A stretch of DNA of 64,000 nt, taken from contig CALQJX020000007.1 of assembly GCA_943331005.2 (NCBI GenBank), positions 1-64,000 of the forward strand. The letters run 5' to 3'. Made by a program: the position numbers and the translations under genes. Positions 8,856 through 18,228 of this stretch are shown here, in pieces. The notes beneath the pieces were generated by a model. That model had not been told where the DNA came from and ran no database searches. It saw nothing but the letters and a program-made list of their open reading frames with translations. This stretch comes from Bordetella parapertussis. Its GTDB lineage: Bacteria; Bacteroidota; Bacteroidia; Chitinophagales; Chitinophagaceae. The stretch's first letter is position 1, and each line of letters opens with the position of its first letter.

Positions 8856-10394
8856 TTATGCTGTTTTGTTGGGTGTTCCGCCATAAACATAAGGTAGCAT
8901 TTCTTCTATGTACTTACGTTCGTTGCTCAACCTCGGCACTTTGTGCTGGCCGCCGAGTTTGCCCTTGTCTTTCAGCCATTTCTTAAAGCCGTCCTTAGGC
9001 ATCTGGTGCACAACAGGCATGCGCAGTGCGATGTCCTTGTAGCGTTTTGCCTCGTAGTCTGAATTGATTGCTTGCAGCGATTTATCCAGCAAAATGGTGA
9101 ACTGCTCCAATGGTACCGGCAGATAGTCGAATTCTATGATCCACTCATGCGCACCATTTTCCTGGCCGGTCATGTATACAGGAGCGGCAGAATAGTCTGC
9201 TACTACTGCGCCGGTTTCGGCACAGGCAATAGCTATAGCATTGTCGGCATTGTCTACTATCAGCTCTTCGCCAAATGCGTTGATGAAGTGCTTCAGCCTG
9301 CCTGTAACTTTTATACGGAACGGATTGGTAGAGGTGAATTGTATAGTATCGCCAACAAGGTAGCGCCACAAGCCGCCATTGGTACTTATTACCAAAGCAT
9401 AGTTCTTATAAAGTTCTACTTCTTTTAGCGTCAGCGTGCGTGGATTTTCATTACCATATTCTTCCATCGGCATAAATTCGTAGAATATGCCATGGTTGAG
9501 GAATAGCAACATGCCTTCCTCGTCTTCCCTGTCTTGTGCTGCAAAGAAACCTTCAGATGCGTTGTAGGTCTCGCGGTAGTGCATGTTGGGCGATGGGACA
9601 AATTGCTCGAACTGTCTGCGATAGGGGGTGAAGTTTACGCCGCCATGTATATACAGTTCCAGATTTGGCCAGATGTCCAACAGATTGTTCTTACCCGTTA
9701 TCTCAAAAATGCGTTTTATCAGTACTATGGTCCAGGTAGGTACGCCGGCTATGTAGGTCACATTTTCGTTGATGGTACTGTGCGCCATCCTTTCTATTTT
9801 CTCTTCCCACTCCGTCATCAGTGCAATAGAAAGCTCGGGCAGTCGGAATAGCTGACCGGCAATCGGCATGTTCTGCAGCATTACTGCTGAAAGATCGCCA
9901 AAGAAAGAAGCAGCATTCAGTTGGTTTACCTGATGGCTGCCACCCAGTATCAGGCACTTGCCATTGGTCAGGTTCGAAGATGGATTTTCGCGCAGGTACA
10001 AAGCCAGCACATCCCTTCCGCTACGGAAGTGGGTAACATCCATAGATTCCTTGCTTACCGGAATGAATTTGCTCTTATCGCTGGTAGTGCCGCTCGATTT
10101 GGCAAACCAGGTAATGGGCGATGGCCATAATACATTCTGCGTACCTTCCAGTATCCGCTGAATGTATGGTTTTAGTGTTTCGTAATCGTTGATCGGTACT
10201 TTCTTCTGAAAATCGGAGATACTACCTATATCTTCAAACCGGTATTTCTTGCCATACTCCGTAAACTGAGCAGACCCTATCAGGTCATTGAATACCTGTT
10301 GCTGTGTGTCTATAGGATTATGCATGAAGTTATCTATTGCGCTCTGGCGCAATTTGATGTAACCTCTGAATGCCGGACTAATAATTATGCTCAT
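8856..10394 (-). CDS. GH3-family acyl-adenylating enzyme
   Basis: A 512-residue protein of the GH3 family in the ANL adenylate-forming superfamily. The phosphate-binding loop AKSSGTTSDKSKF lies near residue 105, and YNASEGFFA and YLVGDTIQF mark the later adenylation core motifs. Plant GH3 enzymes join amino acids to acyl acids such as auxin and jasmonate; the bacterial members, common in Bacteroidota, have no settled substrate. The gene is followed at close spacing upstream by lptB (29 bp), so they may share a transcript, though a link to lipopolysaccharide transport is only inference. Confidence 0.9.
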   Translation of the reverse strand: MSIIISPAFRGYIKLRQSAIDNFMHNPIDTQQQVFNDLIGSAQFTEYGKKYRFEDIGSISDFQKKVPINDYETLKPYIQRILEGTQNVLWPSPITWFAKSSGTTSDKSKFIPVSKESMDVTHFRSGRDVLALYLRENPSSNLTNGKCLILGGSHQVNQLNAASFFGDLSAVMLQNMPIAGQLFRLPELSIALMTEWEEKIERMAHSTINENVTYIAGVPTWTIVLIKRIFEITGKNNLLDIWPNLELYIHGGVNFTPYRRQFEQFVPSPNMHYRETYNASEGFFAAQDREDEEGMLLFLNHGIFYEFMPMEEYGNENPRTLTLKEVELYKNYALVISTNGGLWRYLVGDTIQFTSTNPFRIKVTGRLKHFINAFGEELIVDNADNAIAIACAETGAVVADYSAAPVYMTGQENGAHEWIIEFDYLPVPLEQFTILLDKSLQAINSDYEAKRYKDIALRMPVVHQMPKDGFKKWLKDKGKLGGQHKVPRLSNERKYIEEMLPYVYGGTPNKTA

Positions 10395-10423
10395 AAATTT
10401 TGTTCAACCTGCGTCTGTGCAGC

Positions 10424-11212
10424 TTACTTTTTAGCCTGTTCGTTCTGCGCATTTACCTTCAGGTAGTCTTTTCTTCTCAATTCGAAATTCTCTCCCAGAT
10501 ATACTTTCCGCACCTGTGCATCTGCTGCCAGGTCTTCTGCTGTTCCGGCCTTCAGTATGCGGCCTTCAAAAAGCAGGTAGGCCCTGTCTGTGATAGACAG
10601 TGTTTCCTGTACGTTATGGTCTGTTATGAGAATACCTATGTTCTTGTATTTGAGTGTAGCTACAATGTGCTGTATATCTTCAACCGCTATCGGGTCTATA
10701 CCTGCAAATGGTTCGTCGAGCAGTATGAATTTAGGATTCACTGCCAGTGCTCTTGCTATCTCTGTTCTTCTTTTCTCACCACCGCTCAGTACATCTCCGG
10801 GGCTCTTGCGCACATGCTGCAGGCGAAACTCATCCAGCAGCTCTTCCAGTTTCTTTTGCTGTTCGCCGCGGGTCAGCTTGGTCATTTCCAGTACAGCAGA
10901 TATGTTGTCGGCAACAGATAGCTTTCTGAAGATAGACGTTTCCTGCGGCAGGTAACCAATACCCATCTGTGCCCTTTTGTACATAGGCAGCTTGGTTATT
11001 TCCTGTTCATCAAGAAAAACCTTGCCCGTATCGGGCTTCACCAATCCCACAACCATGTAGAAAGAGGTGGTCTTGCCGGCTCCATTGGGGCCCAGCAGAC
11101 CTACAATTTCTCCTTGGCTCACCTCAAATGATACATTATTTACAACAGTACGTTTGCCGTATTGCTTTACAAGATCCTGAGTGAATATTTTCAATTGAGG
11201 TATTTTGGGCAC
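10424..11212 (-). CDS. lptB: LPS export ABC transporter ATP-binding protein LptB
   Basis: ATPase subunit that powers lipopolysaccharide extraction from the inner membrane with LptFG. Walker A GPNGAGKT lies near residue 40, the Q-loop segment YLPQE near 90, the signature LSGGEKRR near 144 and Walker [10 protein letters not shown] just after; the C-terminal [12 protein letters not shown] is the LptB H-loop. The coordinate used is a GTG start; homologues usually begin at the point of the in-frame TTG six codons later (11194), so the true start may be there. The partner genes lptFG are not in the window. Confidence 0.93.
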   Translation of the reverse strand: MPKIPQLKIFTQDLVKQYGKRTVVNNVSFEVSQGEIVGLLGPNGAGKTTSFYMVVGLVKPDTGKVFLDEQEITKLPMYKRAQMGIGYLPQETSIFRKLSVADNISAVLEMTKLTRGEQQKKLEELLDEFRLQHVRKSPGDVLSGGEKRRTEIARALAVNPKFILLDEPFAGIDPIAVEDIQHIVATLKYKNIGILITDHNVQETLSITDRAYLLFEGRILKAGTAEDLAADAQVRKVYLGENFELRRKDYLKVNAQNEQAKK

Positions 11213-11318
11213 AAAAATAGCAAACAGTGCTTATTTTCTGTCTATGCCGGTTATACTTTAACAGATACTATACTATATGTGTGGGTGTATTTTTATATAT
11301 AAAGTATGTTTAAAAACA

Positions 11319-12239
11319 TTATTCTGTATAGGTGCGTGGTACTTTAGGATCGGTAATGATGATGTAGTCCCCAAACGTTTTGTACTCGCTCCAGTTTACT
11401 TTAGGGAAAGATTCGTCGCTGGCAGTAGAAATGATCAGTGGTTTTACTTTTGAATTGTAGTTATATAACTGGGTAACGACAGCAAAGCCTTCATCGCTAT
11501 GGAACTTACCATTTACCTGCATTATTTTCTTGCCTTTGTTCTTTTTCTGATACCTGGAAATAGAATAGGCCATAGTAGCATCCCACAAAGACTGTGCTGT
11601 AACCATATTGAACCCGCCCATATTCATAGCAGGTACTGCTTGTTTTTTAGAGGTGTCTCCTGCAGGTGTGTGCGAGAGGCCCGTGAGCTTCATGTAATAT
11701 TTACCGGTAGCAGTATCGTAGGGTAGCGGAGCAAAATACTCTTTAGACAGTTCCGGCAATGCTTCCAATGCCCCCTGTCCTTTTCTTCCGGCCAGATTGG
11801 TGTAGCGCGATGGTGCGTTGGCACATACTACGTCCAGTTTCTTTTGTTTGGCAAACTCCACCATCGGCCTGTAGTCGCGGTAGTTGTTCCAAACGCGTGC
11901 ATCTTTTTTGAAGTTCTTTTCGCGTATAAAACCTTTCAGATATTCATCCATTACCGGCTGAACATCTCTGTCAAACATTTCCAAAGACAATGCCAGATCT
12001 TCACCGAATTTCAGGTGCAGCAGTTCGAAAACGGAAGCTTCCAGATAATGGGTCACACTGTCATTATGCTCTTCGCCAAACATCAGCACATCATAGTTTT
12101 CCATGTCTGATACTATATCTTTAAGAGAAACTTCTTTGCCCAGTTTCACCGAATACACACGGTAGTTCGATTCTGATAATTTGTCCTGACCCATGCTGAA
12201 AAGGGGGCAGAAGAGCGCTAAGTACAGCAGTTTTTTCAT
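11319..12239 (-). CDS. ChaN/DUF399-type haem-binding-fold protein
   Basis: Secreted 306-residue protein with a signal peptide (about 1-17, ending FSMGQ). The core motif VLMFGEEHNDSVTHYLE (about residues 50-66) is the conserved GExH segment of the ChaN/Tiki/EreA-like fold, with a later LEMFDRD and YRPMVEFA. Campylobacter ChaN is a haem-binding lipoprotein linked to iron uptake; other members of the fold are proteases. The N-terminus here has no lipobox cysteine, so it is probably a soluble periplasmic protein. It stands alone with no iron-uptake gene nearby, so the ligand is not established. Confidence 0.82.
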   Translation of the reverse strand: MKKLLYLALFCPLFSMGQDKLSESNYRVYSVKLGKEVSLKDIVSDMENYDVLMFGEEHNDSVTHYLEASVFELLHLKFGEDLALSLEMFDRDVQPVMDEYLKGFIREKNFKKDARVWNNYRDYRPMVEFAKQKKLDVVCANAPSRYTNLAGRKGQGALEALPELSKEYFAPLPYDTATGKYYMKLTGLSHTPAGDTSKKQAVPAMNMGGFNMVTAQSLWDATMAYSISRYQKKNKGKKIMQVNGKFHSDEGFAVVTQLYNYNSKVKPLIISTASDESFPKVNWSEYKTFGDYIIITDPKVPRTYTE

Positions 12240-12326
12240 AAATATGTGTTGCTCGCGGAATTCATTTTCCGCATCTAAAATACAAAGAGTTTTGACGTTT
12301 TGTGTTTATGTCTTGCTTATTAATTA

Positions 12327-13001
12327 TTAACTGCCTGTATATTGAAGTATGGTTTCAATTTCTTGCTTACTGGCCATAAAGGCGCCATTGCTTATGGTGA
12401 TAGCAGAAGTATGGTATTCATTTGCTGCCGCGGCTGCTATAAGCGCTTCAATGTTTGCCGATCTCACACCCCCGCCTGCCATTATTGTTATCCTATCTCT
12501 GGCAGCTTCTACCAGCTGGTGAATGATGGCGCTACCTTCCAGTGCCGTTGGTGCCAGTCCGGATGTAAGTACTCTGCTGCAGCCTGCTGCAATAATGGCT
12601 TCCAGGGCTTCAGGTGCATCGGGTGCTCTGTCAAATACTTTGTGACAGGTTACCTGCATGGGGCCGGCCCATTCTACGAGTCTGGCAAGGTTTTCTGTAT
12701 CAATCTTGCCTCCGGTCAGTTGCACACCGGTAGCTATGCCCGGGCAGCCCATTTCCCTGCACCTCAGAATGTCTTTTTTCATGATGGCCAGCTCATTTGC
12801 ATCATAGATGAAGTTGCCCCCTCTGGGACGTATCATGGGGAAGACAGGAATGGAGATATGTTCCAGCGTGTACTCAATGAGGCCGTAGCTGGGTGTGACA
12901 CCACCTGCCGCCGGGTCGGCACATAGTTCTATTCTTCCGGCTCCTGCACTTTGTGCAGTGATGCAAGACTGTATATTATAGGCGCAGATCTCTAATAGCA
13001 T
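12327..13001 (-). CDS. cutC: CutC family protein
   Basis: TIM-barrel protein of 224 residues in the CutC family, named for copper homeostasis although direct copper handling is disputed. The start is set at the ATG at 13001 giving MLLEICAYNIQS, because CutC proteins begin with this strand; a longer frame reading back to 13115 would overlap uvrC. Typical segments are GAGRIELCADPAAGGVTPS, MIRPRGGNF and VTCHKVFDRAPD. The gene lies 55 bp after uvrC on the same strand. Confidence 0.92.
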   Translation of the reverse strand: MLLEICAYNIQSCITAQSAGAGRIELCADPAAGGVTPSYGLIEYTLEHISIPVFPMIRPRGGNFIYDANELAIMKKDILRCREMGCPGIATGVQLTGGKIDTENLARLVEWAGPMQVTCHKVFDRAPDAPEALEAIIAAGCSRVLTSGLAPTALEGSAIIHQLVEAARDRITIMAGGGVRSANIEALIAAAAANEYHTSAITISNGAFMASKQEIETILQYTGS

Positions 13002-13056
13002 GCTGCAAATATAGAAAATGGCTGCATGGATTATAAGACTTATAGTAATGATCTGT

Positions 13057-14874
13057 TTATTCCTTGGTCTCTGTCTGGTTAAAGTAATTCCATACCAGGC
13101 CGGCTTTTGATGCACCTATTACCCTTGTCAGCTCCCTTTCGGTAAGGGTTTTTATATTCTTCACAGAGCGGAATTCCTTAAGCAGGTCGGTAGCAGTTTG
13201 TGCGCCTATGCCGGGTATACCTTCCAGTTCGTTTTTGAAGGTGCCCTTGCTACGTGTTGCTCTGTGAAAGGTGATGCCAAAACGGTGTACCTCGTCCCTT
13301 ATGCGCCGCACCAAAAGGTGTGCCGGGCTGTCGTAGGGAAGTTGTATAGGGTCTGTATCGCCGGGGAAGAAGATAGATTCCTCTCTTTTGGCCAAACCCA
13401 CCAATGCCATGCGACCGGTGAGCCCCAACTTTTCAATACTTTCCAGTGCAGCACCCAGTTGTCCCTTACCACCATCTATTATTACCAGTTGCGGCAGCGG
13501 TTTTTTCTCCTCACTCAGTCTTTTGTAGCGCCGGTACACTACTTCGCTCATAGAGGCAAAGTCGTTTATGCCCTCTACGGTCTTGATATGGAAGTGCCTG
13601 TAATCTTTATTTGCCGGTTGCCCGTTCCTGAAGCAAACCATGGCCGCAACTGGGTAGGCTCCCTGAAAGTTGGAGTTATCGAAACATTCTATATGCACAG
13701 GCAGGTCTCTCAGTTGCAGCGAATCCTGCAGTTCTTCCAGCACGGCCATAAATTCCTCATCTGTTTTCTCCTGTAGCATCAGAGAGTTTCGCCTGCGTAT
13801 GTCTTCTTTAAAGATGGTAGCGTTACGTATACTCATATCCAGCAGGTTCTTTTTGTCTCCTGCCTTGGGTATTGTCACTTTTATCTGTTCGCTGGCAACA
13901 TCTATATCTATTGGGGTTATTACCTCTCGGGCATTGCTATGGAAAGTGCTCCGCAAACTATCAAGCGCCAGCGAAAGCACATCTCTTTCCAACTCATCCA
14001 ATACCCTGACTATAACTATGGTCTTTACATGAATGATGCTTCCTTCGTGCACCATCATATAATTTACATAGAAGTTTTGCTCGTCACTCAGTATACAGGT
14101 CACATCCAGATTGGGTAGTCTCGGGTTCACTACCGTAGATCTGGTGTTGTAGTTCTGCAGAGAGTCTATTTTTTGTTTGTAGATATGGGCTTTCTCAAAT
14201 TCCAGTTTCTCAGCATGATTGGTCATATGCTGCTTCAGGCTGCGCAGCACATCGCTTATGTTGCCCTTTAGTATCTGGCGCACCTGCTGCAGATTGGTGT
14301 TGTAGTCCTCTACAGTCTGGTAGCCTTCGCAGGGCCCCTTGCAGTTGCCCAGGTGGTATTCCAGGCAAACCTTGTACTTGCCCCTCGCTACATTGGCTGC
14401 AGAAAGGTTCAGGTTACAGGTTCTGAGGGGTATATTTTGCTTCACCATTTCCAGCAATTCTTTCACCTGCAGCACGCCCGTAAATGGTCCTATATATTCT
14501 GAACCGTCTTTGATGAGCCTGCGGGTAAGGAACACTCTGGGGAATGCCTCGTTGCGAATAACTATATAAGGGTAGGTCTTATCATCTTTCAGTGCTATGT
14601 TGAAGCGGGGCTGAAAGTGCTTGATGAGCGAGTTTTCCAGCAGGAAGGCATCGTGTTCTGTATCTGTTACCGTAAAGTCGAGACTACAGATGAGCGAGAC
14701 CAGCCTACGTGTCTTGGTGTTGTCTACCGTTTTATTGAAGTAGGAACTGACCCTTTTTCTAAGGTCTTTCGCCTTGCCCACATACAACAACTCATTGTCT
14801 TTGTTGAAGTATTTGTAGCAGCCCGGACTATGGGGTATCGTTTGCGCTATCTCACTGAATTCCTCTCTTGTCAT
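13057..14874 (-). CDS. uvrC: Excinuclease ABC subunit C
   Basis: Nucleotide excision repair nuclease that makes both incisions around a lesion with UvrAB. In order: GIY-YIG domain (GCYKYFNKDNELLYVGKAK, about 18-36), a Cys cluster region (CNLNLSAANVARGKYKVC and following), the UVR motif (about 205-240), the RNase H-like endonuclease domain with ECFDNSNFQG, and tandem helix-hairpin-helix repeats at the C-terminus (GIPGIGAQTATDLLKEF). The 605-residue length is normal. No other uvr gene is nearby. Confidence 0.96.
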   Translation of the reverse strand: MTREEFSEIAQTIPHSPGCYKYFNKDNELLYVGKAKDLRKRVSSYFNKTVDNTKTRRLVSLICSLDFTVTDTEHDAFLLENSLIKHFQPRFNIALKDDKTYPYIVIRNEAFPRVFLTRRLIKDGSEYIGPFTGVLQVKELLEMVKQNIPLRTCNLNLSAANVARGKYKVCLEYHLGNCKGPCEGYQTVEDYNTNLQQVRQILKGNISDVLRSLKQHMTNHAEKLEFEKAHIYKQKIDSLQNYNTRSTVVNPRLPNLDVTCILSDEQNFYVNYMMVHEGSIIHVKTIVIVRVLDELERDVLSLALDSLRSTFHSNAREVITPIDIDVASEQIKVTIPKAGDKKNLLDMSIRNATIFKEDIRRRNSLMLQEKTDEEFMAVLEELQDSLQLRDLPVHIECFDNSNFQGAYPVAAMVCFRNGQPANKDYRHFHIKTVEGINDFASMSEVVYRRYKRLSEEKKPLPQLVIIDGGKGQLGAALESIEKLGLTGRMALVGLAKREESIFFPGDTDPIQLPYDSPAHLLVRRIRDEVHRFGITFHRATRSKGTFKNELEGIPGIGAQTATDLLKEFRSVKNIKTLTERELTRVIGASKAGLVWNYFNQTETKE

Positions 14875-14935
14875 AGCTGTTGCAAAGCCTGTATATACAA
14901 CCGCTTGTAGGGTTGGAGTTGATACTTACTTTCTG

Positions 14936-15526
14936 TTATCTCACAAATTCATACTCTGTTACAGTATGTGTTTTATCGCCCAGCAGTTCGGTTTCGGTGT
15001 TTTGCAACTGAATGCGCTGCATAGGTTTGTAATACAGTTTTACCAGTTTGTCGTCAAATACACTGTGTTCAGAGGCTTCGATGTAAATGCCCTTTACTTT
15101 CTGGCTGTACTGGTCTATTGTTATGAGCAGTTTACGGGTGTACAGATCTTCTTCCAGCGCTTCATAGAAGAAATTGTGAGTGTCATCCTGGTCGTCATCA
15201 AATTGCGTAAACTTGTATTTGCCCAGAAACTTACGGTCGCTGATGTCTGTTTCGAAGAAAACCTTGAAGATATTGCCCCAGTTCAGCGTGTCTGAGGTTG
15301 TATAACTGCTATCATAAGGTCCTTCGTTTACCCGAACAGTTTTGCGGATCAGTATAGGTTCTCCGTAAAAAGTATTCCATTGGTCCAATGCATACTGCCT
15401 GATGGAAAAATAGGATCCCTTCACCTGAGAAAAATCCTCAGCAGGTGCTTTGTCCTTGCACGATGAAAAGGAAGTAATAATAAGTACAGCCATTAATGCG
15501 GCCAGGTGTCTGAATTTGCTTATCAC
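14936..15526 (-). CDS. Hypothetical lipoprotein
   Basis: A 196-residue predicted lipoprotein: signal peptide at about 1-22 with a lipobox ending in Ser-Ser-Cys, followed by KDKAPAEDF. The body is rich in aromatic and charged residues and alternates beta-like segments; no family is recognised. The start codon at 15526 is GTG; no upstream ATG is available in frame and later methionines would cut the signal peptide. It lies 61 bp upstream of uvrC on the same strand, but a functional link is unsupported. Confidence 0.72.
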   Translation of the reverse strand: MISKFRHLAALMAVLIITSFSSCKDKAPAEDFSQVKGSYFSIRQYALDQWNTFYGEPILIRKTVRVNEGPYDSSYTTSDTLNWGNIFKVFFETDISDRKFLGKYKFTQFDDDQDDTHNFFYEALEEDLYTRKLLITIDQYSQKVKGIYIEASEHSVFDDKLVKLYYKPMQRIQLQNTETELLGDKTHTVTEYEFVR

Positions 15527-15833
15527 GCGATAAAATTAATAAACTTGACCTGAAACAAGAGAAAATGAATTTGAATAATGGAACAATAGCCTGAAAAAGA
15601 TGAAAAGTAATTGGTAGTATATCATTTTTAAGGATCCTGAAAACATTAAATCAGCTCAGTTCATAGTGGGAAAGAGGAACAGTTAAATAGAAAAAGAGTT
15701 GAACCCAAACACATAAAAATGGTTACAAAATCACCTGAAGCTCATTGAGCGTTTGTCGCAATGTTATTCTGGATTGGTGTAACAAGCAAAAAGTGTCTGT
15801 AAATGATCTTTTGTTAGTCTGTTCAAGAATAGA
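15527..15833. other. Intergenic gap, no gene seen
   Basis: A 307-bp AT-rich stretch between the lipoprotein gene and tatD. I see no open frame with a plausible start, no RNA fold of known type and no strong terminator. It presumably holds the lipoprotein promoter and the 3' end of the tatD transcript. Confidence 0.5.
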
Positions 15834-16604
15834 TCACACAGTTGCGGCAAACAGATCCAATGCGTTGCGGGTAGTTGTTTCTGCAACTTCGGCAATAGTA
15901 AGTTCTTTAATGGCGGCAATACGTTCTGCAATGACCGGTATATAGCTGCTTTCATTACGTTTTCCCCTATATGGTACCGGTGCCAGATAGGGTGCATCTG
16001 TTTCCAGTACTATACCAGACAGGGGAAGCTCCTTTACCACATCGGGTAGTGTACCCTTGCTATAGGTAACCACACCGCCAATGCCTACATAAAAGCCAAG
16101 ATCAAGTATTTCTTTAGCTTCCTCTATTGTGCCGCTAAAGCAGTGGAATACTCCTTTCAGGTTTCCGTTCTGTTTACTGCGCACTATGTCTATACAATCC
16201 CGGGTTGATTCCCTGCTATGTATAACTATAGACAGGCCATGTTGCAGCGCCAGATCTACCTGTGTTTCAAATGCTTCAATCTGTTGTGTTTTGTAGGTGA
16301 GATCCCAGTAATAATCCAGACCTATTTCGCCAACTGCATGATACTTTCTTTCAGTTAGCTGACGAGCAACGATATGCAGCTCGTTTTTGTAGTCCTCCTT
16401 CACGTAGCATGGGTGCAATCCCATCATTGGCAGGCAATTGTCCGGCCATTTTTCTGACACCTGCAGCATACCGGCTATGGTTTCGCTGTTGCAATTGGGC
16501 ATGTACAGTTTGTTAACTCCGGCAGTTATGGCCCGCTGCACCTGCTCTTCGTCATTGATCAGTCTTTCATCATACAGATGCGTGTGGGTATCTACAAATA
16601 TCAT
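15834..16604 (-). CDS. tatD: TatD family metal-dependent hydrolase
   Basis: Amidohydrolase-fold deoxyribonuclease of 256 residues. The metal-binding THTHLYD motif is at residues 6-12, GEIGLDYYWD near 92, the histidine of VIHSRES near 128, FHCFSGT near 156 and the metal aspartate in LETDAPYLAPVPYRG near 205. Family members act as 3'-5' exonucleases in DNA repair and as tRNA-processing or D-aminoacyl-tRNA proofreading enzymes, so the exact substrate is open. It is 48 bp from the deacetylase gene on the same strand. Confidence 0.93.
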   Translation of the reverse strand: MIFVDTHTHLYDERLINDEEQVQRAITAGVNKLYMPNCNSETIAGMLQVSEKWPDNCLPMMGLHPCYVKEDYKNELHIVARQLTERKYHAVGEIGLDYYWDLTYKTQQIEAFETQVDLALQHGLSIVIHSRESTRDCIDIVRSKQNGNLKGVFHCFSGTIEEAKEILDLGFYVGIGGVVTYSKGTLPDVVKELPLSGIVLETDAPYLAPVPYRGKRNESSYIPVIAERIAAIKELTIAEVAETTTRNALDLFAATV

Positions 16605-16651
16605 GCGGCAAAATTACTTTATTTCCTGTGCTTAAGTAGTCTGAGATCTGG

Positions 16652-17290
16652 TTATGCTTCCGGCAATTGTTTCATTTGCCAGTTTTTTTGCTTGCAGTAT
16701 TCCAGCACGCCCTGCAGCGCAAATTCCATACGCTCACGGGCTTTTACGCTGTCATGGAATAAAATGATGGAACCCGGGGTTATGTTGTTCAGCACATTCT
16801 CCAGACATTGTTGGGGGGTAATATGCTGGTCAAAATCGCCACTTAGTATATCCCACATGTATATCTTCCATTTCGGGTCTGCCTTCTTTAGTTTTCTGTA
16901 CTGAGACAGTTTCATTCTGCCATAAGGCGGCCGAAACAATCTGCTATGAATGTGGTGCGCAGCCTGATGGATGTTTTTCAGGTAGTGATCATTATTGATG
17001 CGCCAGCCATTCAGATGGTTGTAGGTATGGTTGCCAACTGTATGACCGGCTTGCAGTACTTGCTTGTAGGTATCCGGATACCGGGCTACATTGTTGCCAA
17101 CGCAGAAAAAAGTGGCTTTGGCGTCGTATTGATTCAGCAGATCTAGTACAAATGGGGTGATGGTTGGGTGGGGGCCATCATCGAATGTAATGTAAATGGT
17201 ATCCTCATTCAATGGCGGCATATCCCAGATCATATCTTCCGGGAAGAACTTTTTGAGCCATTTAGGAGATTTTACCCAATAGGAAACCAT
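16652..17290 (-). CDS. Polysaccharide deacetylase family protein (NodB homology)
   Basis: A 212-residue carbohydrate esterase family 4 protein. The motif ITFDDGPHPTIT carries the catalytic base and metal aspartate; GNHTYNHLNGW carries the two metal histidines (HxxxH), and FRPPYGRMK is motif 3. The ATG at 17290 is chosen over an upstream TTG four codons earlier. No clear cleavable signal peptide is seen, so it may be cytoplasmic or signal-anchored. Substrates in the family include peptidoglycan and N-acetylglucosamine polymers. It lies 81 bp after ung on the same strand. Confidence 0.9.
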   Translation of the reverse strand: MVSYWVKSPKWLKKFFPEDMIWDMPPLNEDTIYITFDDGPHPTITPFVLDLLNQYDAKATFFCVGNNVARYPDTYKQVLQAGHTVGNHTYNHLNGWRINNDHYLKNIHQAAHHIHSRLFRPPYGRMKLSQYRKLKKADPKWKIYMWDILSGDFDQHITPQQCLENVLNNITPGSIILFHDSVKARERMEFALQGVLEYCKQKNWQMKQLPEA

Positions 17291-17371
17291 GCTGCAAAAC
17301 AACGAAAAAAGGGTATAAAAGTTGTTCTGCTGCTGTGCTGCAAGGCTAAAATGGGGTTATTTTAACAGATA

Positions 17372-18043
17372 TTACAGACTCCAGTCTATTGGCTGTTCCC
17401 CTTTTTCGCGCAGCCAGTTATTGGCCTTACTGAAATGGCCGGAGCCGAAAAAGCCATTATAGGCCGAAAGAGGAGAAGGGTGGGCCGATTTCAGAACCAG
17501 ATGACGGGAGGCATCTATTAGGGTTTCTTTGTTTTGTGCAAACTTGCCCCATAAGAGAAATACTACGTTTTCTTTGCCCGCAGATACTTTTCTTATTACC
17601 TCATCGGTAAAGAGATGCCAGCCTATTTTGCTGTGCGACATAGGGGTGTTGGCTTCTACGGTAAGTGAGGCATTAAGCAATAAGACACCCTGCCTAGCCC
17701 ATTTTTCCAGATTGCCGGTACGTGATATGGCTACACCGAGATCGGTTTGTATCTCTTTATATATGTTTGCCAGCGAAGGTGGTGGCGCTACACCGTCCTG
17801 AACAGAGAATGACAGCCCATGTGCCTGACCGGGATTGTGATAGGGGTCCTGACCAATGATCACCACTTTCACTTTGTCGAAGGGCGTACATTCAAATGCA
17901 TTGAAGATGAGTTTGCCGGGAGGGTATATCACTTTTCCTGCCTGCTTCTCTTTCTTCAGAAATTCGGTCACTTCCCGAAAGTAGGGTTTGCTGAACTCTT
18001 CTTTCAGTTCTTCTTTCCAGCTGTTCTCTATTGCTACTTCCAT
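17372..18043 (-). CDS. ung: Uracil-DNA glycosylase, family 1
   Basis: Removes uracil from DNA in base excision repair. Motif [19 protein letters not shown] (catalytic Asp in the water-activating loop) lies near residues 63-80, the uracil-recognition region [10 protein letters not shown] near 120, and the DNA-intercalation motif [13 protein letters not shown] near 185. At 223 residues the length is normal. The gene is divergent from the glycosyltransferase at 18229. Confidence 0.97.
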   Translation of the reverse strand: MEVAIENSWKEELKEEFSKPYFREVTEFLKKEKQAGKVIYPPGKLIFNAFECTPFDKVKVVIIGQDPYHNPGQAHGLSFSVQDGVAPPPSLANIYKEIQTDLGVAISRTGNLEKWARQGVLLLNASLTVEANTPMSHSKIGWHLFTDEVIRKVSAGKENVVFLLWGKFAQNKETLIDASRHLVLKSAHPSPLSAYNGFFGSGHFSKANNWLREKGEQPIDWSL

Positions 18044-18140
18044 TTTCGGCTATTTGATCGGTTGTGGAAGTAAAAATACTAATGGTATGGTTAATGTGTG
18101 CATCTGCACTCAATCTTTAAGGTTGTTTGAATCGAAATGA

Positions 18141-18148
18141 TAGGTTTG
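18141..18148 (+). promoter_or_regulatory. -7 box of glycosyltransferase promoter
   Basis: TAGGTTTG is an exact match to TAnnTTTG and lies 81 bp before the glycosyltransferase ATG. A TTG at 18123-18125 is the nearest -33 candidate, at a slightly short spacing, which leaves a leader of about 75 bases. Confidence 0.5.
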
Positions 18149-18228
18149 TTCACATTATGAATGTAGTACGCTACTTTTACAGCAGGTTCCCAATTGTTCG
18201 GAACTGTACCTAATAAAAGTGATCACAG

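Noticed and set aside
13002..13115. Longer N-terminus of CutC
   Set aside because: It would overlap uvrC by 59 bp and adds residues unlike the family; the ATG at 13001 matches homologues.
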